From: Cordylochernes scorpioides
Lineage: Eukaryota; Arthropoda; Arachnida; Pseudoscorpiones; Chernetidae
Reading direction: 5' to 3'
Assembly: GCA_030710605.1 (NCBI GenBank)
Contig: CP092886.1
Location: 158,456,000-158,519,999, forward strand
Length of the DNA stretch: 64,000 bases
The translations under genes were made by a program, and so were the position numbers. The first letter of the stretch is position 1. The number at the start of each line of letters is the position of its first letter. Below are positions 37,880 through 48,960 of this stretch, one piece after another. Under the pieces are notes generated by a model. That model had not been told where the DNA came from, did not search any database, and saw only the letters and a list, made by a program, of their open reading frames with translations.

Positions 37880-40800
37880 TTGTCATTATTACTGCCAATG
37901 AGAGCAAACAGAAAATTGGCGTGGTTACTCCATTACAAGAAAATAAATAAATATGCTAATTCCAAACGACCAAAAGCACCTCAAGAAACTGAAAACTCCA
38001 ATACCAGAACGAGTCAAAAATGCACAGTAACCCGACACCTGCAATTAAAAAATCTCATTGCTACTATAGTTAGAAACTTTCTTACTACAATCGTCTGTAA
38101 ATGAAATCTTCAAATATTCTCAAAAGAAAAGGCCGAATAATTCACTTGGTTGTAGTCTGCGCAATAAAAATCTTATTTCAAGAATTTATGAATAATTATG
38201 ATACAGACAGAGTCCTTGTTTCTGAAACTGGGCTTGAACAATGCTATAGAATGAAGATTCCCAATTACAACACAATTCGGCAGGATAGATATTCAGAACA
38301 AGGTGGAAAAACATAAATTTTCATTCACAAATAATACACTATACCCATTAAAACTAGCACCTTCAGTTTGGACATAACCGATTTATCCATAAAGAGAATT
38401 AATGGCTCCCAAATTAACATGTATTTAGCCTATAAAAATCACCGAATATAAACCTAAATGAAGAAGACATTAAAAACACATTTTCACAAATACACCAACC
38501 ATTGTGGCATCAACTGTACACATCCTGCTTGGGGTTCATAAAATACAAATTGAAACCATCTCCAAAATGTCATTGAAAGCAAGGATCTTAGAGTCAGTTA
38601 TCCTGACACCCATGACTTCCACCTGGCATCCTTGATATTACCATACACAAGAATCAAACCCAGAATATCACCTATAAAGTACTACATGAATTCACATCTG
38701 ACCAACTCCCTGTGTTAGCTGTCCTTCAAGACTTCAAGCTGGCAACATAAATGCTAAAATAATAATAATAAAAAAAACAAAGACTAGGCCCTCTTCGGAT
38801 ACAAATTGAAGAAAATTGAGACAACAAATTCCCCTTTTAACACAACCCAAAACATAGATAATTCCATCACTACACTTGAAAAATGCATTCTCAACAATAT
38901 ACAAGAAGCGACCACTTGAAAAAAAACCGACTTAAGCAAAATACACCCACCATATATCAAATAAAAGATGCCTCTTGAAACCGCCTAAGAAAAAATGAAA
39001 TCATCATGTAATCCTAAAGACAAAGAGGCCATCTCAAGATACCCGGACAAATTCCCAAAACTGTACAAGACATCATGACAGCACCATCTGGGACTCCTAT
39101 ATTGAAAATATTGATGTAATGACCAAACCATATGGAAAGTCATTAAATGTTTCTTATTTAGAAAAAAAAAGATAAGAAAAAAAAAAAAGTAGCGCATGAC
39201 ACTGACTTCACATGAGTCAGCATTTCCGCTTAGCAGAAAACTATGATAAATTTAGTGTCCAAACCGTTGTGTACCTGATTTTCAAAACCAAATTCCTGGC
39301 TCGAAGCCGAAAATACAGCGAAAGGCTAAAACCACATTAATATCAGTGAAGTCGAAATATTAATCATATCCTTGCCAAATAAAAAGACCCAGGAATAGAC
39401 CAAATACAAAACAAAGCGAAAAATCTTCTGCTAAAATATCTGATACAATTCCTTAAAGAAATATTCAATGCATTACTTGCAATGAAACATTTTCCTGACA
39501 AATGGAATATTTGAATTGCATGTCACATTTTGAAAAAAGATCAATCAGAGCATGGCCCTTCCGTCTGAAAATAGTCACTTTTATTATAAAACTAGCGGAC
39601 GTACCCGGCTTCGCCCGGGTTTTACCCGAGTAAAGGTTTGTCTAACGAATCTCTCGATAAAGTGAACATTTTTTCCCGGTCCCTTGAAAAATACTTGATA
39701 AGTTGAATAAAATCAATATTAATTGGTTCCCTCGGTAATTGGAAGTTAAAGGAATAGTATCTTGCCTTGGAATTGTATCATTATTCTTGTATGGACGTAC
39801 CCGGCTTCGCCCGGGTTTTACCCGAGTAAAGGATTGTCTAACGAATCTCTTAATAAAGTGAACATTTTTTCCGGTCCCTTGAAAAATACTCGATAAGTTG
39901 AATAAAATCAATATTAATTGGTTCCCTCGGTAATTGGAAGTTAAAGGAATAGTATCTTGCCTTGGAATTGTATCATTATTCTTGTCTCAAATAAATTGCC
40001 GTGTCATCCTGAATTTTGTCTTTCCTAATTTTCTACATTACAAAATCATCGTATCATCATGATAATATTTTGAGCAGATTGTTGAATTATAACAGATAAA
40101 TTAGAATATTTATCTTGATTATTTTAAAGCGAAAAGTTATTTCAAAAATTTTATTTGCTAGAAACCATCCCAGTACTATACTAAATAACTTCCCAAAGTT
40201 TCATGGCGTTCCAACGAGTGGTTTGGTCAGGCATAAAGGACAAACAGACCACACACACACACACATACATTCATTTTTATATATATAGATTTCAGTTAGT
40301 TTTCATATCCCTCCTACCTCTGACATTAAAAAACATTTTTGAAAAATAATCATAGCCATAGTAAGGTAAACCTTAAACGAAAATATACCAATTAGACCAG
40401 AGCAGTTTGGCTTCCAGCCAAAACACTCCACCTTCCACCAATTAGTTGTCGTCACAGAGAAAATAAGAAGAGGAATGGCCACCGATCAAATGACTGGAGG
40501 TGTCTTCTTCGAAATTACCAAGGCATTTGACAGAGTGTGGTATGAAGTACTTCTTTACAATATTATCTATTAAATCTACACGGAGACATTATAAGGACAA
40601 CACATATTGAACCTCCAAAAATAATTAAAAAATTAAGAGTTAAATTCAAAGATGCTCTCTCTTACAACATGAGAAATTCTAGCAGATATTCCTAAAGGCT
40701 CCGTCAGTAGTCCAACATTCTTTGAAATATTTATTCACGATTTTATTTGTGCTGAAAGAACCACACTGATGATACGGCCATTTTAGCCTCTCTGCACATA

Positions 40801-41086
40801 ACACCGAAACAATTCACAAGAAACTTCATGTGGACTGTGTATATACAGAGATATGATACAAAAGTTGGCGAATAAAAATTAACCCTCAAAGGCGGAAGCT
40901 TTATACTCTTTTCACATCCAAGAAACAAAACAAAAAATTGAGCCGATCGAAGAAATAAGTTTCATCAATGAAACCATCAAGTCGATGACGAACAAAATGA
41001 GGGGAAGATCATGCGGATAGGGGAAAGAGATTGAGCATTTATTTGTGGCGGGCTATCGTACATATAAGATACATGGAAGATTATAT
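37880..41086 (+). pseudogene. Jockey-like LINE, decayed, interrupted by a Helitron
   Basis: In order on the plus strand: the decayed end of the ORF1 zinc-knuckle region (about 37905), an endonuclease with VVVCAIKILFQ, SETGLEQ, MKIPNYNTIRQDR (about 38140-38300) and HEFTSDQLPVLAVL (about 38690), then RT with RPEQFGFQPKHSTFHQL, GVFFEITKAFDRVWYEVLL (about 40395-40560) and DDTAILA (about 40765). The RT active-site region has lost residues and many stops occur. The Helitron 39592-40289 lies between the RT start and the GFQPKHST block. Confidence 0.8.
39592..40289 (-). mobile_element. Helitron H1 with duplicated 3' module, in the LINE
   Basis: 3' CTAG at 39592 after A, modules at 39597 and 39793 (196-bp spacing), 5' GA at 40288-40289 before T. 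The LINE RT sequence is continuous across the flanks. Confidence 0.88.
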
Positions 41087-41460
41087 CCACTCATGGACAA
41101 AACTTAAGGAAGTTGTACCTTTTAGCATTTTATCGGGATTCAGACAATAACTCTGAAAGATATTTGATACACAGTGACCTTTATTGAAGACACACAAGAT
41201 AATCAAGTGTGAAGTGCTCTGCCTCCTTCAAAAAAAAAAAAAAACAGATAACCGGCGACAAAACTTAAGGAAGTTTCATATTTTGATGTCGCCGGTCTTC
41301 TTCTTTTTTTTTTTTTAAGGTTACAGAGTCAATTTGTTCACATATGATTATCTAGTGTTTTCACTAAAGGCCACTGTGTATCAAATATCTTTAAGAGTTA
41401 TTTTTTAAACCCCGATATACATGCTAAAAGGTACAACTTCTTTAAGTTTGTCCATGAGTG
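41087..41460. mobile_element. MITE with long inverted ends and a nested hairpin
   Basis: The ends CACTCATGGACAAAACTTAA and its complement ending CATGAGTG pair over about 45 bp. In the centre a second hairpin, ACCGGCGAC/GTCGCCGGT (about 41257-41299), contains another ACAAAACTTAAGGAAGTT, as if a related MITE sits inside. Tc1-like origin is a guess. Confidence 0.75.
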
Positions 41461-41636
41461 TGTATTAAAAAATAAATAAAAGATCAATGAAATTCTGGAC
41501 CTGGAGAAAATTGGAGAAGAAGTTAAATATAAACAGGTAAAATTTTAATATGAAGAAATTTTGAGATTAGTTCTAAATCAAAAATATATTTTGCTCTATG
41601 ATTTCTTAGCAAGTATGTCGCCCAAAATGAGAATAA

Positions 41637-41996
41637 TTAATAGATAAAAATACATTTTAAAAAAGCTTTTATTCAAATGCATTTAAAAGAAAAAAGAAAA
41701 TATTTTATCTTCTGTCATTGAGCAATTAGATGTATCTGAGTGAAAATAAAAGCGGCGGGGGACGATCATCATGAATTTCGAACCTAATGTGATTTAATAT
41801 GTAGCAACTGATTAGCGATTTTTATAAGTGTTTGCTATATTTTTACCTCTTCTCTAAATATGATCGCCCCCCGCCGCTTTTATTTTCACTCAGATGCATC
41901 TAAATGCTCAATAACAGAAGATAAAATATTTTATTTTTTTCCTTTTTAGTGCACTCAAATAAAAGCTTTTTAAAAAATTATTTTTATCTATTAATT
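41637..41996. mobile_element. Palindromic MITE
   Basis: Arms of about 140 bp pair across a centre near 41817: GAGTGAAAATAAAAGCGGCG on the left and its complement on the right, extending to TTAATAGATAAAAATA/TATTTTTATCTATTAA. Bordered by TTA/TAA. No ORF. Confidence 0.8.
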
Positions 41997-41999
41997 ATA

Positions 42000-43453
42000 C
42001 AGTCAGTTTTTAATCATGAATTTACAAAACTTAGAATCAAAAGTCCACTGGGGATTAGGCCTTAAATAGAAGGGGCGTAACACAAGTGACACAAGAAATT
42101 TGTTCATTTCTGGTCACTCCGACCACCCAGAAGTCTGAAAATTTGTAAACTTGCATTGTTCATTGGATTGAATGAGTCTTAAAAGTTTCATACTTCTATG
42201 TGATCTGGAAGTATATTAAAATTAAATTACAAAATTTGAAAGGCAATTTGGAAATTTGTGAATTCCCGGCCACCCTGACAACCCAAAAGTCTGAAAATTT
42301 GTCAACATGCATTGTCATTAGGGTCTGAAGAGTATACCAAATTTCAGATTCCTACGTGCTCTAAAAGTATATTAAAAATCGTTTGTAAGATTTGTGGACA
42401 GACGGACAGACAGAAAGTTAAATAAAAGCTTTTAAAAAGGAAAAAAGAGAAAACAAATGAAAGACGTGCTAACAAGCTAAAAAACAAATGGTAAAAGGCC
42501 GGAAATATTGTAGATATAGCCTCTCCTTTATTCACAAAACACCAGAATCTCTTCTATACATTTTTGTTTTGTGGCTCCTTTTGTAATATTGTTGATCATT
42601 TGTATAAAAATAAACGGCAGAAGACTTTTCAGTTAAAGTTTAAAGCAAATATTTCTATATTAATTCTTACCATATATTCCGGGGCAGGGTATTTCTTGTA
42701 TAGTTTTTTAAAATACATTTCTAACAGGAGTTAATATACGTAAAGGTAAGAATAAGCATAATATAAGCACCTTCTGCAATTCTTTGATTTTTCGAATAAT
42801 AATTTCATGTGGTGTCAGCCTTTGTGCTTGACGCATATATGCAAATTAAAACATTATTGATTATCAATATGCATTTGTTTCTAGCTGTGGGCGTGTGTCG
42901 GCTGCCAAATCTCTGCAAGATTTATCATTTCATTTTAAATTGTTTCATTGCATTATTGTTAATTAGGGTATTAATTAAAAACAAAAATTGTTTTTTGAGC
43001 AAAATGTTTTTATTTTAAATAAATTTCAAATGTGTAATTTTTAATATATACCGTGAAATAAATATAAAGCATTATAGGTTAGAAAATCATATATACAGAA
43101 GAACCACTAAGCTTTTATGGAATGAAAACGATTTTTAAAATTTTATTGGCTTGTATTATGGAATTTTTACGAGGCAATTTTAGGTTAAGAAAAATTAGGT
43201 TTGTAGTTCTACGAGAAGAAATTTGATAAAGCGCTGAAACGCTTTTTTTATAACGACATTTAAAATAAAATAGATAACAAAAAATAAAGATGATTATATA
43301 CAACATAAAACTGAAGTTAAAAGTAATTAGCCATTTGATATTGTAGATAAACAAACACAGTATAAATTCTATTTTTTTTAAAAACAATAATAATATAAAT
43401 TTATAAAAACGAGCACATATTTATTATTTAGGGTGTAATTGTGAAAGTTTTAA

Positions 43454-43490
<37 letters not shown>

Positions 43491-43517
43491 CACAAAAGGT
43501 TTCTTTTTTATTTGAAA
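42000..43517. other. AT-rich region without gene
   Basis: Two imperfect copies of a segment with AAGTCTGAAAATTTGT and TGCATTGT occur at about 42125 and 42285, ending in GGACAGACGGACAGACAGA at 42398, probably a repeat fragment. The rest holds only short frames and a (TA)n run at 43450-43487. Confidence 0.4.
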
Positions 43518-43730
43518 TGCCAGCTTTCAGGCGAAAATCGCCGTCGACAACTTTAAATAATAACAATAAAAACATCGACTATATTTCTAACTAGGAGTGT
43601 TTGAAAGTGCAAGCGCGTAGCGTGGGTGTTTATGTGGTAAATACCTTATATACTTTCAAATACTCCTAGTTAGAAATTACCGATTTTTCTTGTTTTAAAC
43701 TTGTCGAAGAGCGACTTGAAAGCTAGAATT
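43518..43730. mobile_element. Inverted-repeat element (MITE)
   Basis: TTTCTAACTAGGAGTGTTTG and its complement near 43660-43678 pair, as do the outer GCCAGCTTTCAGGCGAAAA and the complement of CGACTTGAAAGCTAGA. The loop contains CAAGCGCGTAGCGTGGGTG. No ORF. Confidence 0.6.
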
Positions 43731-44598
43731 AAAAAAAAGAAAAAAATAATCAATGTGGAAAACCTTAAAAGCATATTTGTGTCGAATATTGAATTTCGGC
43801 TCGGCATAACTTCTGAGGATTCGAAGCATAAAACCAAAAGTACATTAGTTTTAGTTGATTGATCTTTATTCGTGGAGAGAGGTTATCACACATGATATTT
43901 GATACTTAGCCACGGGGATAACTAGTTAGTTCTTCCACTGTTTGGACATGTCTAGTTCAAAGAATAACCTCTTTTTAACACAAGTGGCAGTTCAAATTCA
44001 TTAAGCGATCGCGTTCACAGAGTTCTTCAAAAATTATCTCTCACCATGCTTTAGTCTGTTTTTGAGAAGTTGCTTTTAAGGTCCTTCCCAAACCTAAAGA
44101 GATCCTAAATAATTAGGATTTATGATATCACAAACAAGTGCTAGTGTCGCTCAAAAGGCTTAACGCGCGTCTTCAAAAATCCTAGTTCCGGATATACTGG
44201 AAAGAAAGTCAATTTGAAATTGGTATCCTCTTGATGTTAGCACATAAAAGCTATTTTTTTCTTTTTCAATTTTCACATTCCACATTTTAAAATAATATAT
44301 TCATCAATAGTTTTTAAAAATCACGCCACACACAAATGGCTCATTACGTTATTTATATAAATTAATATAGAAATAGGTTTATATATATTTTTTTTAAAAT
44401 GAATATAAATTATATATTAGGTTATAAATAAAGGATCACATACTTTAAAGGAATAATTTTGTATAATGAGAGTGCATTGTTTTGACTTGTGTGCTGTTTA
44501 AGAGAGTATATTTTGGAATATTAGAGTACCATTTTTGAATAAATGTATTTAAAAGGATTTATAAACATTTATATAAAATAGTCAAATTTGAAAAGAAA
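43731..44598. other. Region downstream of the zinc-finger gene
   Basis: AT-rich with no frame of interest. It probably includes the 3' untranslated region of the minus-strand gene ending at 44599. A TTTATT (AATAAA on the minus strand) occurs at about 43865, but no nearer signal was identified with confidence. Confidence 0.35.
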
Positions 44599-47500
44599 TT
44601 ACTTAGAAGTTACTACTCCTAAAATTTCAGCAGCAGAATCGGAATTTTTAGCAAGCAGCTCATCAATCTTTACAGAATCTGGAAGACAAAGAAGGTTTTT
44701 TATTAGATCGGAGGAAATAGGCTCCACGTTTGCCGGGAGTTTAATGGTTTCAGAAACCTTTTTAGAAATTATAGGAAGCAAGGAATTCCCAACGAGATAA
44801 GTGGATGTTGCCTGTATTGTGGGATTTGAAGGCCCAGGAGAATGAATACCATTTTCGTGAGTTTCTTTATGTTTTGCTAATGTAGAAATCGATTCAAACT
44901 TCTTGCTACAAATATCGCATGGATAGATATCTTGGTTGTGTGATGTCATATGGGATGTCAGATCAGAGTCAGATTGACAATGATAGAAGCAAATAGAACA
45001 AACGACCTTTTTTGAACTGAAATCTACACTTGAAGGATAAACTTCAATTTTTCCTCGATCTTCGGGTGTAATGTTGGGAATAACCTCATGCTTTTGAAGA
45101 TTCAAATATTCTTCAGGGTGCTTTTCTTCAAAATGAATAATACAAAAGCGAAACCGTTTGAAAAATGTTGGGCAAAGATGGCATTTATAAAATAAATCCG
45201 AATGACTTTCCACATGTTTTTCAAGTTCTTCCTTTGTTGAAAAACTAAGTGAACAATCTGGGCATGGAATGGTAGTTAAATCGCCATTTGCCATTTCATC
45301 ACCGCTATTTACATCATCGCTCTCAGATTCCTTTATTTCTAAATATTCATCTTCTTTCTTAATATTGAAATCAAATTCACCATTTTCACTTTGATGCTTG
45401 AGATACATATGCTTCTGTAGATTGCCTTGATTAGAAAAAGTGCTTTCAGGACAAAGATTACATTGAAATGATCTTCCTGAAATATCCCGAATGTTGTTAG
45501 CATTTTGACCATGTTTTTTGGCAATATGCCTCTCGCAATTTGACTTGGTAGTAAAATTGACAGAACAATGAGGACATTGGAATGGCTTTTGACCAGTATG
45601 AGTGAGCAGGTGTCTCCGAAGAGAACTAAGCCACGGAAACTTTCTATTACAGAAAGTGCATTGTACTCTTTTGGGAGAAGAAGAATAAGAATTTTTCTTT
45701 TTTTCTTGACTATCCGACGTAGTAATAGAGTCTTTGTCTACTACAGGGCTTAGTAATGGGAAATTATTCGATGGATTTGTTTCTGCTGATTGATTAAGAT
45801 ATTGACTGAATTGTTGGGAACTAGCATTGTTAATAAGTACAGATACACTTGCTAAATCTTCAACGATTGCGGGTTGATCATCCTTAATTATCTTTAATGA
45901 GGATTTTATTTCAGTTGCTGGAATTTTAATTACATTCTTAATCAGCAAACTATTTTTATTTAAAAGAGAGTTACGAAGTGCAATTTTTGTTTCTGTTGAT
46001 GCATTATTTGGAGCGATTTTATTTATCGCTGTTGGTTGACTTATTGAAGCAATGAAATTACGACTTCGAGAAGGCCTAGCATTTCCAGGGTGTTTTTTCT
46101 TAATATGGCGAGACATGTTGGATTTTAGGGTAAATTTTGCAAAACAATAAGAACATGTGTAGTGCTTTTTGGATTGATCTAAAATATTTTCGTTGCTCTC
46201 TTGTGAAGGTGGAGAATTATCTTTTGGCTGATTTACTGAAGAGACATTTATCAATGATGGTATGCCGGGACTAGACACGGGAGATATTATAATCATTTCA
46301 TTCGTATCTATATCCTTTTTCTTAATGTTTGCTAACGTAATAATGCTTGTAGGTCGAGGTTGCCTATCCCTAAATTCTTCTTGAGTAAGGCATAAATTTA
46401 GAGGCTTTGCTGTCAAATCTAACGGTACTTCTTCTTGAATGCTTTGGTCTGATTTTGTTTGACAGCCTGATTCCGTAAAAATTTCTGGAATATCATTGTT
46501 GGAATTATCGATTATTTCATTTCTGGCAGTGCCCATCTCATCCGTATCTGAAGAATTTTCCTCAAAAGAGATATTATCTGCCAAAAATGTCTTCATACCA
46601 ATATCGTCAGAGTGTTTGTTGATGCAATGTCTCTTGTAATTATTTTTAAAGGAAAATCCTAACTTACAGATAGTACATTTGTAGGGTTTATATTTGCATC
46701 CTTCCTGGGATCTTTTATGACGCCGCAGCATTTTCTTAGTATTAAAATTAATTAAGCAATATTTGCAAGTAGTTTCATTCTCACTTTGAGTTGAATCCTG
46801 CAAATTATTATTGGAATGGAATTTGATATTATAATTAATTTCTTCTTTTTTCTTTATTTGATGAATCTTTTGGATATGACGCTCACAATTGGATTTTGTT
46901 GTGAAGGAATAACTACAAACTTTGCAGACATAATTTCTTTCTTCATGATTCAACATATGTTGATGCAATAAGAGCTTATTTTCAAATTTGATATCACAAT
47001 GAGGGCAAATATTTGTGCCATTAGAGTTGTCATTTGAATCTTTATTAAGTTCTATATTGTTCAAGGAATTAGGGTTTTTATCATTATCAATTAGATTAAT
47101 TTCAGTTGTTATAGGCAACAAAGATGGCGTCAATGGCTCAGTTGAAGGTGGCACTGAAGCTTCTTTTGGAGAGGAGGGTATAAAATAGGATTTATTCTGC
47201 AAATTTATTGCTGCGACTTTTATTTCATCTGGTTTAGCATTAACAAAATACGAATAACTTTCAAATACAGTGGGTTGTATTTCAGGTTCAAACCTCTCTT
47301 TTTTTAAAATAGTATTGGGCATAAGACCAATTGTACTGAGAAAACTTTCTTGAGATATTTCGTCATTCGTAACGTTATTTACGTCATCTGAACAAGAAGA
47401 TTGTCTTTTATGGTGAATATTGAGATCATATTCACAAATAAAATCGCTGTCACATTTTTGACAAGTTGTTTTAGATTCCTCAGATAAAGCAATGTGAAGT

Positions 47501-47958
47501 TGAAGTGAGGCATCTGTAGGGAATATTAAATTACAAGAAGGACACTTAAAATTATGATATAAACTTGATTGTCCTCTACGAGGATGCTTTTCAAAGTATC
47601 TCTTTGCAATATAAGAGAAACTCCTAGTTGAAAATTCTGTGATATCCATTAAATCGTAAAAACCTTTTCCTAGAAACGGTCTTTTTTGTTCTCGTTGACA
47701 GGGATGATTCATATAAGAGGTATGAGTAGCGAAAGATTTTCCACACTCTTGACATGGTACTTTCTCCTTTGGGTGTGCTGAAGAAAGATGTGTGCGAAGG
47801 TCTGGCAAAGAAGGAAATATTTGATCACAGATTAAACAAGGATATGTTGATCGCAGACGCTTTGAAGTAGGCATGGCTCCGCCACTATAGTTGCGCTTGT
47901 TGAGATTGCGGGGCGGGCTTTCTTTGGGCTTCGGTGTCCTGCGCTGCATGGCCTTCAC
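44599..47958 (-). CDS. RREB1: RREB1/hindsight-like C2H2 zinc-finger transcription factor
   Basis: A single exon with about 1116-1119 codons. The frame is open upstream of the first ATG (47949) through an in-frame GTG to a splice acceptor at 47972-47974, so coding upstream exons are possible. Numbering from the GTG, there are 14-16 C2H2 fingers: 41-62, 69-87 (weak), 139-155 (weak), 166-183, 318-338, 345-366, 398-421 (CCHC-like), 428-449, 602-623, 767-787, 795-816, 833-855, 899-919, 926-947, 987-1007, 1014-1034. The block GKGFYDLMDITEFSTRSFSYIAK (97-119) between fingers matches my memory of RREB1/hindsight (pebbled). VPLDLTAKPLNLCL (511-524) is a CtBP-binding PxDLx motif. Likely a nuclear DNA-binding regulator. 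Orthology is by motif, not by search. Confidence 0.82.
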   Translation of the reverse strand: MKAMQRRTPKPKESPPRNLNKRNYSGGAMPTSKRLRSTYPCLICDQIFPSLPDLRTHLSSAHPKEKVPCQECGKSFATHTSYMNHPCQREQKRPFLGKGFYDLMDITEFSTRSFSYIAKRYFEKHPRRGQSSLYHNFKCPSCNLIFPTDASLQLHIALSEESKTTCQKCDSDFICEYDLNIHHKRQSSCSDDVNNVTNDEISQESFLSTIGLMPNTILKKERFEPEIQPTVFESYSYFVNAKPDEIKVAAINLQNKSYFIPSSPKEASVPPSTEPLTPSLLPITTEINLIDNDKNPNSLNNIELNKDSNDNSNGTNICPHCDIKFENKLLLHQHMLNHEERNYVCKVCSYSFTTKSNCERHIQKIHQIKKKEEINYNIKFHSNNNLQDSTQSENETTCKYCLINFNTKKMLRRHKRSQEGCKYKPYKCTICKLGFSFKNNYKRHCINKHSDDIGMKTFLADNISFEENSSDTDEMGTARNEIIDNSNNDIPEIFTESGCQTKSDQSIQEEVPLDLTAKPLNLCLTQEEFRDRQPRPTSIITLANIKKKDIDTNEMIIISPVSSPGIPSLINVSSVNQPKDNSPPSQESNENILDQSKKHYTCSYCFAKFTLKSNMSRHIKKKHPGNARPSRSRNFIASISQPTAINKIAPNNASTETKIALRNSLLNKNSLLIKNVIKIPATEIKSSLKIIKDDQPAIVEDLASVSVLINNASSQQFSQYLNQSAETNPSNNFPLLSPVVDKDSITTSDSQEKKKNSYSSSPKRVQCTFCNRKFPWLSSLRRHLLTHTGQKPFQCPHCSVNFTTKSNCERHIAKKHGQNANNIRDISGRSFQCNLCPESTFSNQGNLQKHMYLKHQSENGEFDFNIKKEDEYLEIKESESDDVNSGDEMANGDLTTIPCPDCSLSFSTKEELEKHVESHSDLFYKCHLCPTFFKRFRFCIIHFEEKHPEEYLNLQKHEVIPNITPEDRGKIEVYPSSVDFSSKKVVCSICFYHCQSDSDLTSHMTSHNQDIYPCDICSKKFESISTLAKHKETHENGIHSPGPSNPTIQATSTYLVGNSLLPIISKKVSETIKLPANVEPISSDLIKNLLCLPDSVKIDELLAKNSDSAAEILGVVTSK

Positions 47959-47970
47959 ATTCCAAGAGAA

Positions 47971-47990
47971 TCTGCAATGAACACAATATT
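47971..47990 (-). other. Splice acceptor upstream of the zinc-finger exon
   Basis: On the minus strand TTGTGTTCATTGCAG is followed by ATTCTCTTGGAATGTGAAGG. A pyrimidine-rich AG acceptor directly before the open frame shows that the exon is not the first of the transcript. Confidence 0.6.
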
Positions 47991-48440
47991 GATTATAATA
48001 AAGTCTGACTAATTATATTAAATCATAAAATGGCATCATTTATAAAGATCATTATCAAGTATATTTATTTGGTATATTCCTTATTGTACCTAAATTATTT
48101 AATTTGGCCCTACCAGACTCTCTGACATGCTTGGGTGATCTTAAGAAAGCGGTGTGTGTGTTTTCTATATTTAAGGCTTCTCTTTGAAAACCTGACGATC
48201 TCGAAGATGCTGTTTTGAGCTTTTTTGGCATCTAATCCTATATAATTAATTGATCAATTCACTCAAAGGCAGCAAGAATTGAAGGAACAATCTATTAGCT
48301 AGAGTCAGACATAATACATATTGGGGTATTTTCTTTTTTTATCTCCCCATTTATATCTAAGAATTAATTTTACTTCATATTTCACTTTATCCTAAGTTAA
48401 TCTGAAAAAAAAATTAAAGTGTTCTGTCATTTTATTATAT
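47991..48440. other. Probable intron of the zinc-finger gene
   Basis: AT-rich, no long frame, no clear repeat. The next exon upstream (higher coordinates) could not be identified. Confidence 0.35.
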
Positions 48441-48449
48441 ATGTATTAA

Positions 48450-48960
48450 AAGGAGGCACATTTCCTGATCGTGCAACTTTCATAGAAGTTGCTAATGGCT
48501 TGCGCCTTCTATCGGAATAAATATCAACTAATCGTTGATTTTTAATTATTCAAGAATTGGCCAAATACAGTTTTTTGATTAATCAAGAAAAGCTAACCAC
48601 GTATGCGTTTCGGGGTGTTGGCCCTCGTCAGCGTGGTGCAAGCTGTACCTCAACGACCAAAAAAGCTGGTCTTGGGGCATCTTAAAAAACCATGAAACTG
48701 GTATTTAGGCCGGAAGGGCGTGAGAACGCCAATCAATGTGAAAAAATAGTACTAAAGTGAATTTGTACTTATATCAGGTGCATAAATTAATAAAAAGGGC
48801 ATTTCCTGATCGTCCCTTGATTAATCAAGATTAGTTTATATTTATTCCGATAGATGGCGCCAGCCATTAGCAACTTTTAGTTGCACGATCAGGAAATGCC
48901 CCTTTTCTTAATTTATGCATCTGATACAAGAACAAATTCACCTTTTTACTATTTTTCATT
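48450..48960. mobile_element. Hammerhead-bearing interspersed repeat with palindromic end
   Basis: The first part (48450-48780) matches the split copy at 21176-25255. The second part repeats AGGGCATTTCCTGATCGT at about 48797 and, inverted, at about 48885-48905 around TATTCCGATAGATGGCGCC, giving a fold-back end. Non-coding. It lies upstream of the zinc-finger exon, probably in its intron. Confidence 0.6.
48596..48637 (-). ncRNA. Hammerhead ribozyme core (minimal)
   Basis: Minus strand: stem I ACCACG, CUGACGA, stem II GGG-CCAACAC-CCC, GAAA, minimal stem III (A-U around CGCA), A as cleavage base, then CGUGGU closing stem I with 6 perfect pairs. All invariant core positions are present. Confidence 0.65.
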
